A stretch of 64,000 nt of DNA. Source: Rhytidiadelphus loreus (lineage: Eukaryota > Streptophyta > Bryopsida > Hypnales > Hylocomiaceae). A program made the translations under genes and the position numbers. Within the stretch, counting starts at the first letter, position 1. Each line of letters starts with the position of its first letter. Shown here one piece after another: positions 10,308-23,400 of this stretch. The stretch spans positions 76,998,981 through 77,062,980 of the forward strand of contig OX344762.1 of the NCBI GenBank assembly GCA_947034895.1, in the 5' to 3' direction. Under the pieces are notes generated by a model. The model was not told the origin of the DNA, ran no database searches, and worked only from the letters and a program-made list of their open reading frames with translations.

Positions 10308-12327
10308 TTAGGGCCGGTATACACTTGGGGCCGGATTGAAGGCCGGCCGAAACTCTCCAAGTTTGAACCAATGGGATTGCTCAATTTCTCCAAATCCGGC
10401 CCAAGGGCTTTATACTTGGGGCCGGATGGAACCACCACTCATCCTACGTGTCGCCTTAGGTGGCATGGTTTTGGCGCCAAACCATCCGGCCCCAAAGGAG
10501 CAATCGGGCCAAGGTTTTGGGTGGCCCGATTTCCCATCTAGGGCCGGATTGGTGTCACATTCGTCTCCTCCGTTGAATCGTACAAATCTCCACCATCTAG
10601 CATGCAAGGACTTTTCTTTTCTTTTTTATTACATTTTTTATTAACTATGAGCTCAATCCCATCTGGTTGAGTCATGTTGTGATACAGATGCTGTGTTACA
10701 AGTTGTTAATACTGAATTTTATTGTTAATACTGAATTTTATTGTTAATACTGAATTTTATTGTTAATACTGAATTTTATTGTTAATACTGAATTTTATTG
10801 TTAATACTGAATTTTATTGTTAATACTGAATTTTATTGTTAATACTGAATTTTATTGTTAATACTGAATTTTATTGTTAATACTGAATTTTATTGTTAAT
10901 ACTGAATTTTATTGTTAATACTGAATTTTATTGTTAATACTGAATTTTATTGTTAATACTGAATTTTATTGTTAATACTGAATTTTATTGTTAATACTGA
11001 ATTTTATTGTTAATACTGAATTTTATTGTTAATACTGAATTTTATTGTTAATACTGAATTTTATTGTTAATACTGAATTTTATTGTTAATACTGAATTTT
11101 ATTGTTAATACTGAATTTTATTGTTAATACTGAATTTTATTGTTAATACTGAATTTTATTGTTAATACTGAATTTTATTGTTAATACTGAATTTTATTGT
11201 TAATACTGAATTTTATTGTTAATACTGAATTTTATTGTTAATACTGAATTTTATTGTTAATACTGAATTTTATTGTTAATACTGAATTTTATTGTTAATA
11301 CTGAATTTTATTGTTAATACTGAATTTTATTATTATTAACCATTGCAATTGTAACAATAATGTCTTTGCAATTGTTTTAGCATGAGATATTTATAATTAA
11401 TTTTTTTTGGTGTAGACACAAATTACATACTATGTTATAGACACTAATTTTGATAAATTACATGCTTAATTAGTAAAAAATTTGTACGGATACAAATCTG
11501 TAAATGAAAGTCATTGTTGAAGTTATGCCAAAAAAATTGACATCTACAAGATAATGTGTGTTTTTATCAATTTTGATGACAAATACTTGAAAAAAGAATA
11601 TGGTAAGGAAAAATTATGCTACTAGATATAACATGTATGGTAAAACCAGATTTACATTTATCATTGGATTCATTCAAGTTTTTATAATAAAAAATTTCAT
11701 GCTATTCTTTAAAATAAACTAAGAATATAGATTTGAAAAAGAGATTAAAAAAATTACATGTTTTCTTGAATTGTATGTTTAATAAATGACAACTATTATG
11801 GGGCTACAAATCTTTTTTCAATGTCAACTCTAATTTTAGTGTCAAAAAAAAAAGGTTCAAAAGAAGTCAAAGAACTTCCTTTTTTTCCAAATAGAAAAAA
11901 TAGGAAGAGAATGGAAAAGGTTAAAAAAAATTAAAAAATCTCTCTTCCATTTTGAAATAGGTAAATTAGGAATAAAAAAGAAAAGTCTAAAGAATTCTAA
12001 TTTTTTTTTGGTATATTTGAAATAGAAAAAATAGAAAAGAAACTATTTCTTCCTAAAGTATGAAAAATAAAAAGATGCATGTCTTAGATTTTTTTAATTA
12101 AGCATTCCAAAAATTCAAGAGTACATTAATCAAGAATTCGGCCTTAGAATTGGACCTCAACACTTTACATTACCTAGGGCCGGAGTGATGAATTGGAATT
12201 CGGCCCCAAAATTCGGCCTCAACCCCTTTACATTATCTGGGGCCGGAGTGGTGATTTGGGGCTGGATTGGAGGCAAATCGGTCCGGCCTTCCATCCGGCC
12301 CTAGGCCGTGTATTTACCCGCCCTAAG
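10308..12327. mobile_element. Candidate non-autonomous DNA element with GGGCCGG termini
   Basis: The left end (from 10309) reads TTAGGGCCGGTATACAC then GGGGCCGGATTGAAGGCCGG. The reverse complement of the right end (to 12326) reads TTAGGGCGGGTAAATACAC then AGGGCCGGATGGAAGGCCGG. These imperfect inverted repeats span about 45 bp. GGCCGGA motifs repeat subterminally on both sides (10330-10550 and 12178-12300), as in hAT- and Harbinger-type elements. The interior is AT-rich with no transposase frame, and most of its left half is the 19-bp array. I could not find a convincing target duplication, so the superfamily and exact ends are open. Confidence 0.6.
10705..11331. repeat. Perfect minisatellite: 33 copies of a 19-bp unit
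   Basis: The unit gttaatactgaattttatt repeats from 10705 to 11331 with no substitution or length change that I could find; 33 units of 19 bp fill the 627 bases exactly. Such uniformity means very recent expansion or ongoing homogenisation, or an assembly effect. The array decays abruptly at 11332 into tattattaac. Confidence 0.97.
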
Positions 12328-14040
12328 ATCGAATGGACAAAATAGCTCAATTGTAGAGCCAATCTTCTATTCTCAATCTAATGTCATGGTGTTGGGGTGC
12401 TTGTAAGAAATATTTATACTATTTATAGTTTCAAATATCTGTGATGATTGAGTTTTATTTGCTTTAACTTTTGTGTTATAAATTTGAATGATTCAAGATT
12501 TGTAGGTATGGTATTCATGGCTATTTTGCATCTTAGAATTTTTTCATATCTTTCCAAAAAAATTGCTATTTATAAACATCCTCCAATTGATGTCACACTT
12601 TCTAGTTTATTTATTTAAAAAAAATTATAACTTGAGAAAATGCTTGCAATTACTTGGGCATCACTTTCATCCCCTCTTGAAGTTAAGAAATGCCCCTTGG
12701 TAAGAGTATATCCTTTGGGAGCTTGAATTTGGTAAGTGCTTCACCATATTAGTTCTCGTGTGAATAAAAACTCAATGTGGGATTGCCCAATCACTTAATT
12801 GATTCATATTGAAAACAATTGGAATCATTGTTGCAAATTCAAGTTCTAATGTGAGCAACAACCAATTTCACTAATTCAATTTTAAATAATTTTTCTATTA
12901 GTTTCTTGAGATTTTTTCAACATAAAATATGGAACCCTTGCTATCTATGCTATTGCACTCCAAAATGCCATGCCATTGGCATGTTTTTCCTTTGTTTTCA
13001 GCATGATTAATCAAAGCCTATATAATTTTTGTTTTTTAGCTTGCTTTTGAAAAGATTTACTTAGATGGTCCAATGTTTAAGATTGAGTTTTTCTTTTGGG
13101 CCTACTCAAAATACTTTTGAACGTGCTTCCAATGATAGTAATTCCAGCTTCTACTTATAAACATGTGGATAGTTAGAAATTTATTTAGAGGGTCAGTATG
13201 CCGGTCCCATGGAGGATGCCCCTTTATGAAATTTAAAAACCTGCGAAATTCTCTACGGAAAGGAGAGATTAGCCTTTGAATTTTTGCTTTTTCAAGCAAT
13301 AAGGTTTAAAAGAAATGTTCCACAATTCTATCTACAGGAATGTGGCTATTTTCAATCAACATTTGAAACTTCTCCAACAGGAGCATGATCACTAATAAAT
13401 TTATAAATTTATAAATATATATATGAGCAAGTTTCAAACTAGGTCCACGGCTAAAATCATAAAGTAACCAATCAAAGAGAAAAGGCTAAAAGTTTCAAAC
13501 TAGGAACTCACTCACAGGTCATGCTCGGTGGGGACTTGGATCTACAATTAAGTTAAAATAAAATTGTGAAAGAGGTCTGGGTCATTGAAACGGCCAAGGT
13601 GAATTGACCCCCTTATTTCCCCATGTTTTACCCAGGAGAAAGCACTGGAATTTTTTAATTTGCAACACGCATGATAAAATTTGGAAATATTGAATTCACA
13701 TTTTTACAATAAAATGGGAAGGGGGAAGGTGAAGAAATACAAAGTAACATGGCATAAAATGCGGGGCAATTTTTTGCAATCACCCCTTATCTGGGGCAAC
13801 AACAAGGGAGCCTGCTGCAATCCTCCATGGCCCATTGAAACACATCTAACGTAGAACACCTCCATTCCCGTCCCTTTAAACAATATTATTTTACCTTAAC
13901 TTTTTTTTAAACACGTGGACAATTCCCATTAAAAGAGATGTTACCTTAAAAATTTCATTGTGCTTCCTTAACCTAGTTCCATTCTTTGTCTTTGTCCCTA
14001 ATTGCAAGTTAAGTTGATAAAATCATGTTTACAAGCTTTG
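12328..14040. other. AT-rich spacer
   Basis: No gene is seen. A family 6 fragment lies at about 13596-13740 (ggtgaattgaccccc, then acacgcatgataaaattt). A short retroposon tail lies at 13901-13934. Confidence 0.55.
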
Positions 14041-14049
14041 TGAGGAGCA

Positions 14050-14620
14050 CGAACTCAATGATGTCAATGATGTCAAATTCTATCAAGTTTGACTTTGAAG
14101 AGCAAATTCGAACTTATTACTGCTGGGCTGACTAACCTGGCTTGGCTGGAAGGAAGGATAGCTGGTTGATGGCTTTTCCTCAGAGCTGGTGACTTTGGAG
14201 CCAACAATGGAACTGATGAGACTACTGATGTGGAATTTGCCAGGGCCGGGAGGGGGAGAGTCCCGAGTCCCCACCCCTCTCAGATGGGGCTCCGTCTCAT
14301 CAGATTAGGTTCCAGTGGGTGCAGCAGTAAGTACAGTGACTGGGTGGTGGGGGCCGGAGGGGGTCCGTTGGGGGCCTGGGTCCGTCGGAGGGGTCAACCA
14401 TGATGAAACAGGGGGCCTCCCATCGGTCCTTGGTCTGCAGCGTTCGCGTGGCAAAGAGAAGAGACCTGGCAGTGGAATTCCATGCTGGACATTCAGGATC
14501 ATAGGAAACCTTCCCCCACACGCGCATCCCACCCCTACCTGTACCCGCACCCCCACCCCTACTTGCACCGCACCCCCACCTCTACTTGCACCGCACTTCC
14601 ATTCCGCATCCAAAAGTTAA
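14050..14620 (-). other. GC-rich island, unresolved (possible exon remnant)
   Basis: GC content rises sharply relative to both sides. Minus-strand frames run through the island (for example SYDPECPAWNSTARSLLFAT and FHISSLISSIVGSKVTSSEE), but they lie in different frames, are interrupted by stops and match no family I know. The right part is a run of GTACCCGCACCCCCACC-like imperfect repeats. It may be a decayed gene piece or an unmethylated regulatory island; nothing decides. Confidence 0.3.
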
Positions 14621-14626
14621 TTCAAT

Positions 14627-14900
14627 TAAGGTACAGTAGTATGCTGCAAAAGCGCCCCATGCTCTAAAAGCGATCACAATGTACCAGAAGTGTACATTTC
14701 AGGAGGTGATCACTGCATTTCAACTTCAAAAATTTGTAATTAATTCCTCGAAGGTCCAAAAAATATGAAACAACTTGGGTTATATGCGAATTTCCTTTTT
14801 TCTTCCTATGAAAATTTACTGAAAATTTGTTTCAAGGAGTTTATCTTCCTTGAACAGGCAATCAACTCGTAAATGGTCGCTTTAAGAGCAGACCACCTTA
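14627..14900 (+). mobile_element. MITE family 1, copy A
   Basis: Left end TAAGGTACAG, right end (RC) TAAGGTGGTCTGCTCTTAAA, with the core ttgtaattaattcctcgaag then aaaatatgaaacaacttggg shared with the other copies. A second gctctaaaagcgat block lies inside the left end, as in copy I. Length 274 bp; TA flanks both ends. Confidence 0.75.
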
Positions 14901-17900
14901 GGATCGCTTTACACTCCGTGCCAAGTTCCAACTCTCCAAGTCTTTGTTTGAGTCTGAATCCTAACTTCTTTGGGTTGTAGAAGGTGGATAAAAAATAATC
15001 AAATGTGGGATATTGTTAGAAAAAAATCTGAACCGTGAAGAAGCTTCTTACAAAATTGTTTGATTTTCAGGCCCAATGCAAATACAGGGAAATTATTTTA
15101 TTTTATTATTAACTTAGAAAATAATAAATAATTAAATAATCTTGAAATCATCAATCTGACGCAATACTAGTAGTGCCACATCATATTTAATAGAATAAAT
15201 TTAATAAATTTTTGGTTGTAATTGTGTTGCTACCAAAAAAAAATCGTGGCCCATTGTTGGCCTGAATTCTTTTCCTAATGAGGACTTCATAGTGTGAAGG
15301 GCAAGTCCCAACTTGTCTTATGTCTACCATTATATTATAGCAATTAAATGTTCAAAGTATGGGTTGGAAAGTCTAAAATTCATTTTGGCGGGGGGGGGGG
15401 CATTTGGAAGTGCATAGAGACTTGGGAATTTGGGATGTAGTGTGAAGCCCTAAGTTCCAATTTTTAGCTCTTCATCAATGAGATTATGAGAATTTAGTGG
15501 GCCTTAGGACATAGTGTGAAGTGGCCTTTAGTGTGCTTGTAGTAATGATACAAACTCAAACTAATTTGAGATTATAAGAATTTGCAAGGCTTACTAATAC
15601 AAAAGTTCATAGTATTTTAGAAAATAAAACATTATGATGTGGTTTACACTATGTTCAAACTACGTTGCTGCCATCCAACTATCATCCCACACTTTATCTA
15701 CATTTGTCCAAATAAATCTTAATTTCATCCAAGTGTTCATACTACTTAGACTATATTTGTCCAAAAAATTAATTCAATTAATGTAACATGGTCTTGTTTT
15801 ATTCAAATTATTGCACTAATCAAACTAACTTGAGTATTCATCTTCTCCTCAATGATAGTTGCACCTAAGGTGATTATACTAGAAAGGATTTCCTATCCAG
15901 TCACGACTTCTATCCACACAAAATTATTTTAATTCATTGTTGAATATTTTACCTATTGTTGAAGAAACAATCAGTTTAGAACATGTAATAAGAAAAACTT
16001 TGATCCCTTGTAACTTTTGTTTATGGTATTCAAATGATGTATTCTTTGATGCATCAAAATCTTCTTTCATTTGCAATTGCCAATTGGAATTGTAGTTTTT
16101 TTGATTGGTCTAAAAATAGAAACTATGCACAATAGAAAAAATGGTGCTTCTAGATGTTCATCCCTTAGTATTCTATTAAGTTGCCTTCTGTTAAAGCATA
16201 ACCTCTCCCTTGTGCTATTTCTTTAGTAACATCACGCACACAAAGAGTAGCTGATCTTTACTCTATTTGATTTTATCCTTTATTTTTCTTTCTCCTCTCT
16301 CTATGCAATGAATTTTTTTTCCCACACCAATGAAGATTTGACCAAAGTTAAAAAATTATTTGTTGTTTATTTCCATTGCAACTAATGAGCTGAGAGTGAT
16401 TTTAATTTAATTTTTTTTTTTTACTAGCTGGGAATGATTTTGGATATTTTTCGGCTCGGCTTATTAGTGCACGTGGCACCAACCCTACAGCAAGATAATA
16501 TATTGGTAATTTAATTAATAATAACACACTGCCTGCCACACTGGCAGACAGTCCACCTATTATTTTATAACCCTTCTATCCCATCTCTACTAAACTGACC
16601 TAATAGTGATAGTTTTTTTATAAATTTGTTTTTTGTTTTTTGTTTTTTTGGAACAAATGAATTATTATTTACTTATTTATTTATTTTTATTTTCCTTCTT
16701 GAATCACATGGAGAATTTCCATTGAATGAGGAAAAGGTACGTAGAACCAAAGGAATAAATCCTCGGCGGGGCATTATTAATTTATTTTTAAAACAATAGA
16801 GAACCATTGCAGAATGACAAATACAAATAACGTGGTGGCTTTGACTTAGAACCAATAAGTGGCCTGTCCAAGCACCGGTAAGTTAAATGGCAACACATGA
16901 GCCCCTGGCAAACTAAGGTGTTAGATTTTTCTTAAATTTAAAATTAAAATTAAAATTGTTTTTTTTTGACACAAATGAAACGGAATTTCATTGCAAAGGT
17001 TTTATTAGGATTCAATAAGCATGACTGTAAGTAATGCTCCTGCAACAACAGACACAATGGTATTGGGATGGAACCATTTTTAAAATAATTTAATTGAAGG
17101 AGGTCTCCTTAGCCTCACTCAGGGACATTTAACCTCAAAACAACGGGGCTGGTCCTTGTGGAAATCATTCTTTTGGGTACTGTGTGAATCATTTGCTTGA
17201 AAAAGAAATCCAAGGTCAAACCACTGTATAAGACCTTCCCTTTCACACAAAATTTCCAAGGATGAACATCTGAACTTCTGTCCTATAGAGAAATATTCAT
17301 TCCCGTATTCATTGTCATCCATCAAACATTTACTCTATGTGGCAACTTTTTAGGGTTAATCCTAGAAGGTTGTGTCCCCCCATGACCAAGGTAGTCACCA
17401 AAATGTTTGGATTATTGAACCAACACGTGCATTCTTTGTTTCTATGGGTAACAATCAAGTCATTCAATTTTCAACTTCAGTGTTCTTTTAGGATTAATTG
17501 TTGTTGCCTATGACTAAGAAGATTTGGAGCTATCGAAATACAAGTGAAGTGTAACTAAAGTGGGTACATACCAAATTGCACCCTTCCTAAAACCGACATC
17601 ATCACTTGTTGTACATCTCAAAAATCAATTTGTACATATGTTGAAGAAAATATTTTAGAACACCTACGAAAAGAAAAAGTGGACCCTTCCTAACTTTAGC
17701 ATATGGTATTTAAATGTCACATTCTTTGGTGCGTTGGAACCTCTTTTCACTTGCCAACAAGAAAATATGAAAAAATTGAATAGTCTAATAATAGTATATA
17801 GGCACAATAACAAGAAGTGTTGGTTTTTGGGTGTGTGCCCACCTTACATCAATGCAAAGCCTTCTCCTTTTTTCTTTTTATTCTTTTTTTTAAACATGTG

Positions 17901-18656
17901 ATCTTCAAATCTTTCTCTTTTTTCTTTTTTTTTTTCTTTTTTTTTTCTTTTAAGCACACAGCATTCAAAGCCTTTTCCCTTTCACTCTAGAGGCAACAAG
18001 TAAAATGCATAACAAAGTGTGACGACAGAATGGGACAGTCTGACCTTGCTTGTCAAAGTTCATCCAAAGTTCATCCCCTTCAAATTGGATGATTTTGTCA
18101 TTGTCTCCAGGAGTGACGTAAGCATGACATTCAAGCAGAATAGGCCATATTTACCCCACCTGCCAATCCTTCCTTGATTTTTTGCATATTTTTTCTTATA
18201 TCTTTGTAAATATATATAAATAATTTATCTCCATTTTCATCGAATTGGTCACAGAAAAGAAGTGTTTAAAAAAGAAAAATGAAAAATGAACTCAAACATT
18301 GGTTTAGATAAACAAGAAGTTATATATAATTCAAAAAAGCACTTGAATCCTCTATGTTCATTGTCTAGAATTGGGACGGGAAGAACGCTAAAGGAATTAA
18401 GTTACCATGGAAGGGTCTTTCTTATACATGTTTTGTTTTCAATTTTTGAATACTCTGCATTATATTAAAATTATTTGAGTAGAATATTGGACCCTCCCTC
18501 CTTTCTCTTTGTCTCTCTCATCCTCTTTTTTTGTAAAATTCCAGCGCTTTATTCATTGTTTATTCCAATGAATAAAACAAACCTTTTGCAAAAGGCATGT
18601 TGTTTTGGAGAAACCCATTCACTGCAGATTAAAAAAATCATCCTTTTGAGAAAAAT
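14901..18656. other. AT-rich spacer with short dispersed repeats
   Basis: No gene is seen. The segment 15033-15290 is an uninterrupted relative of 55780-56230 (shared ttgttTgattttcag, tagtagtgcca(c/t) and cggcccactattgg-like words). Retroposon-like tails lie at 16670-16727 and 16955-16995. Pyrimidine-rich tracts lie at 17860-17955. Confidence 0.55.
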
Positions 18657-19031
18657 AAACTGCAAGTCCAATAAACAAATAAAAAATTTATGAAAAAGAA
18701 AAAGAAGAAAATCCTCACATAAAAACAACCTTACCATGTGGTTCTCCCCTTCTTTTTTTCAACTGCAAATCTGATAAACAAAATATTTTTTTTCCAAAAA
18801 AAAATCCTCACATAAAAACAACCTCACCATGTGGTTTTCCCCTTCTTTTTTCAACTGCAAATAAATAAAATATTCTTCTTCCAAAAGAAATCCTCACATA
18901 AAAACAACCTTACCATGTGGTTCTCCCCTTCTTTTTTTTTCAACTGCAAATCCGATAAACAAAAGATTTTTTTTTCCTAAAAAAAATCCTCACATAAAAA
19001 CAACCTTACCATGCAGTTCCCCTTCTTTTTC
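18657..19031. repeat. Tandem repeat, unit about 92 bp, about 4 copies
   Basis: The unit start atcctcacataaaaacaacc occurs at 18711, 18803, 18890 and 18986 (spacing 92, 87 and 96 bp), followed each time by ttaccatgtggtt, a C-rich then T-rich tract, caactgcaaat and gataaaca. A half copy precedes the array at about 18657. Length differences come mainly from the T and A runs. Confidence 0.92.
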
Positions 19032-19297
19032 AGCCCATTCGGAGTCCCAATCCATCAATAGAAGTTTCTTTTAGGGTGGTAGTAGGGTGCCCTTTTGGAA
19101 AACCAATAATAACTTAAGTTCTCCTCAACTTTTGTCAATCACTTGGTGCTGGTGCTGCGCCACGTTTGTTGTGCAGGATTCAAAGATGTTTCACATGTTT
19201 CAAAAGGTCCGTCGTAGGGGGAATCAAACTCAAAAACTCAAACTCCTTCGTCGTTGTCATTGTGGGGTTTCAATCAATCACTGTAGCTTTGGGAGAA

Positions 19298-19329
<32 letters not shown>
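19298..19329. repeat. (ATT)n microsatellite
   Basis: About ten uninterrupted ATT units, ending in a variant att-atc. The apparent poly-Asn and poly-Tyr or poly-Ile frames over this place are products of the repeat, not genes. Confidence 0.96.
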
Positions 19330-20120
19330 CATTACCCACCCCACTCCACCCTATGGACGGAAAATTTGAGAGCGAAACCACCCCCGCCATCACCACTTTT
19401 GCAACAACAAATGATAGACTTGCGTACTTGGGATGACTGATAGATAAGCTCATGGGGCTGGAGGTGAGAGCCCAACAGAGCCTTGTGACTGCAGCAGATA
19501 TATTTTCTGATAGGCACGCAGGGCCCGGCAGGGTGTCCGGGGCCCGCCCACCCCGGGGTACCATCACTTACTACCACGCTTGGTAAGTTGGTATGTATGA
19601 CCAGCCTGCAGCTGCCATGAAAGGGCGGGGGGTATTCATTTGCAATCATTGAGGCCAGGTTTGGATGGATGAAAAAACGAGGATGAGAGGATCTGTCCGT
19701 CTGTCATACACGGCTGGCATGAGCATTGTCATCCATGCTGACAGTGGCTGAACACAAAACTGATGATGGTAAATGGGGAATCAGGGATCCTATTTTTAGT
19801 CCAGAAGTAAATCATCATGAACCCCCCTAATTGTTTTGCATTAAAGATAAAGATGATAATAACAATAATAATAAGACCATTTTTTTTGGTGTTTTTTAAT
19901 AAATAGTAGTGGATTTACGTCACAAAAATTTATGTGATTGAATTATTTTCAGCGTCTTTTTCTTTTTCTTTTTCTTTCTTTCCATTGATATACATATTAT
20001 TCATTGAAGTGTCCTTCATTTTTAACAAGTAGGGCGAAGTACACTTCAAAAAACATTCATTGCGTGTCAAGTGTCAAGTGGTGGATGATGGTAGAGCGTT
20101 ATGACCACGTGGCCTAGTGT
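19330..20120. other. Spacer with a small GC-rich patch
   Basis: A GC-rich patch lies at about 19440-19640 (gcccggcagggtgtccgggg). Overlapping minus-strand frames exist but show no recognisable domain. A (CTTTTT)n tract lies at 19953-19982. Confidence 0.45.
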
Positions 20121-20129
20121 GTTTTTAAT

Positions 20130-20430
20130 CTATTTTCTCATGTCAATTGGGCGGTCGAGAATCACCAATCTTATATTTGAAGCGACGAAGCTATTTATGT
20201 CAAGGAACAAGGACTAAAGATCCCCTTACACGGATGATGAAAATCCATGTCCTTTTTTAATTCAATGATTTATCAATTATTTTTTTAATGTATTTTTTTT
20301 CCATTTGCATTTGGGTGGTTGAGAGTCGCCAATCTTATATTTGAAGTGATGAAGCTCTTTATGTCGAGGAACATGGACTGAAGTTACACTTTTTTTTATT
20401 CAATGATTTACCATTTATCATCCATTTAAA
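20130..20430. repeat. Direct duplication, about 170 bp apart
   Basis: The block gg(c/t)ggt(c/t)gaga(a/g)tc.ccaa then tcttatatttgaag.ga.gaagct and a tatgtc.aggaaca.ggact ending occurs at about 20150-20222 and 20315-20387. Each is followed by a T run and ttcaatgattta.ca.tta. Confidence 0.8.
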
Positions 20431-23400
20431 AAAAATCCATGTACCATCTACGAGCGTGTTCATTCATCCTAAAAAGAAGAAGGATGACACCAATCCAATA
20501 TTCAACAATTTTATTCACTGAAGAAAGGAGAAATACATTGCTAATGAAAGAGATAACATATTCCTTCCCAAATGATTTTCCATTACTTTACGGTTATTGT
20601 TTCAATCAAAAGAAAGAATCCCCACCTTTTGCCTTGCTTCATATATAATGTTATATACCCATAGCTGCCTTAACTTATGTACGAAATGACTTGGCTAGTA
20701 CTGAAAGTTATAGGAAATGAATTTTTAAATTAAAAAAAAAAAATCCCCTGAAAGAGTTAGGATACGAATTTCAAAGGGGAGACATAATATTCATTCACAT
20801 TCAATGAAGGGGGAGGAAACAACAAACTTACCATTCTGTAGGCTACAGGGCGGGCAGAATCCAACATCCCCCATAACTTTACTTGTGTACAGAAACCGAA
20901 TCCAAAGTACCCAAAGTATCCCGGTTTCTAGATCAATCGAATAGTACCCGGACAATTCTCCCCGATGGGTTTTTTCGTTAGGAAAAGAAAAAGAAAAAGA
21001 AAAAGAAGCTAAGTATCAATAGACCTAATAAGGTAGTTCAAGTCCAGTACCAAAGTCCGTCCTGGCTCACTTGTAGAGTAGTTTCGGTATCTTACAATCA
21101 GCCTTTTTAATGTATGGCTTTTTTCTTTTTTCTTTTTTTCTTTCCCCTTTCAATTGGCATGAAAAATGAAAAATGAAGAAAATGAGTAAATCACTGATCA
21201 TCTACTCAGTGTTTAATGTTTAAATCATGACCTAACCCTTCCAGTAAACCTGTTCATTTTTTTGGGTGGGTGGGGGCAGAACTTATTTACTGACAGGGAA
21301 ATCCATCTCTGTATAATTATCCTAACCTCATGCTACTGACCTTTGTTATTTGTCCTCAATACGGGAAGTAATTACGTTACGCAGACTGAGGGGGTAAGTA
21401 ACTGCGTAAAATCAGACTAAGATACGTGAAAACTTAAGTAATTATAATTTGTAAGGAAAAGGGGGCAGTATACACACCTCAGTTCCCTGCAGGTGTACAG
21501 TAGAGTTTCCAGCGAGGGAGGGGATCCAACCAAAATTAGCCTTTTGCCACTTGTTCAGGGGCCCCAATTAATTAAGGCTTGTGTAAGTTAAGGGGGGGCC
21601 AAATGCCATGCCAAGGGGCAAGGGGCAGGGTCCAGTGGCAGATCATAAGTTGTTTACGGTATCTTTTACATCACAATGTGATGTTAATAACATTGTTTAC
21701 TAATGAGGCGGGATCCCTTTTGCATCCATAACATTGAGTAGTCTTCAGCCTTGCCCTGCCTTTCCCCAACAAAATGATGTGGAATGTTTCACATCATTTC
21801 ATCCTCTAATGAAATGATGTGAAATATTTCACATCGCACAAGTGGTATTCAAAAACAATCAGTAAACGAAGTGGTTATTAAAGAAGTGATAAAAAGCACT
21901 CAATCAAAAATAATAATAATCAAGAGTAAAGAGTAGTCAATATTATTCGATGAACTTTGTGGAAAGGATTCACTCATAATGTTATTTTGTTGAAAAGGGG
22001 GACCCCCACTTTCAACAAAATTGTCTTAGCCAACCCCAATCCTTGAATTAACTGATAAGTAATTCCCAAGTATCTAGCAATGCATAATGCCTTCCCAACA
22101 TGGGAGGACTATTGCTTAGATATACAATATTATAGTTTTATTCCTAACGGATTATCATGTTTTGATGTTCCAAAACCTTCAAACTATTCGTACCCAAAGC
22201 AAGGCAAAAATCTTCATCTATGCTTATTCTTTAACAAATTGAAATGTAAAATTATTTAAATAAACTTTTCAATGCATGAACTATGAGTTCAATTTGTAAT
22301 TCAAAACCCAAGACTTAAATTGATAGATGTATCTTGTAAGACAAAGAGAATGATACAAAGGAAGTTCACATGTAGTTGAGTATTAAAGGAGTTTTCCTGA
22401 AGATTATGTAAAAGCCCAACTCCCAAGACTAGGTATGTTGTTTAAGGGTTAACAAATAAATAATATCAATGTAAATATAGGCTTCAATACTCATTATAAA
22501 ACTTCAAAAAACTTCAATACTGAACATTCTTGTACAAGTTTTCAAGTATAAAACCAACATGTAAACTTCGTGATTTCAATTTGAAAAACGCAATACATTG
22601 AAAAATGAAAAGAATAAAAATTATGTCCCAAAATGGGGAGTGACAATAGAATGGTATCTTGGTCTAAAGTAGACATTTCCAGTCATGTCCCTTTAAGAAT
22701 TCCTTCATCATATACCAATGGTGCACATTTTTTTTCTAGAATGTACTCTTTGGGAGATGTGGACGAAATTGGATGTTGGAGTGGAAAAGACCCAAGGAGG
22801 GTCTCTCCCCCTTACCATCTCTAAACTTTTGTTTTCAAAGTCGATGCACAATCAATTTTGTAGAAAATCTAACGAATATTTTCTATCAAATTAATTTATT
22901 AAAAAAGGTCATTATTATAAATCAATCAACCCCTTAATTTTCAAAGATGTTGCCTTTATGGATTTAAAGAAAGTTATCATCCAAGGTTAGTTTTGAAAGA
23001 AAGAGTATTTTTTCCTTAGGCAGACCATATTCAACAGTTGTGACCGGCAAAAAATATATTTAAAATACATGGTGGAATTTTGGGAATATCATATATCCAA
23101 AAAAGAATTGTTGTATGGAAATATACAAATCTTAAACTTTTTAGGCATCTTTTCAATCATATTTGTCAAATTTCATTAATTATTCAATATAGAATGTCAA
23201 ATGAAACCTCACAATATAATAACGACTTTGAAGGACATATTTCAAATTTTCACAAATGAAAAGTTTTTTGTTTTTGACCAAATGCAATTACAAATACTAA
23301 AAAATATTATAAAGACCACTCATGAATGAGTTATGATTTATCAAAGTATTTTCTCTAGGTGTACCAAAAAACAACACTAGGCTCTCATGAATTGAAACTA

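Noticed and set aside
10705..11331. CRISPR-like array
   Set aside because: Units are contiguous without spacers and the window is a plant nuclear sequence.
19274..19567. Minus-strand frame with a run of ten Asn
   Set aside because: Product of reading the (ATT)n microsatellite; no domain, no splice support.
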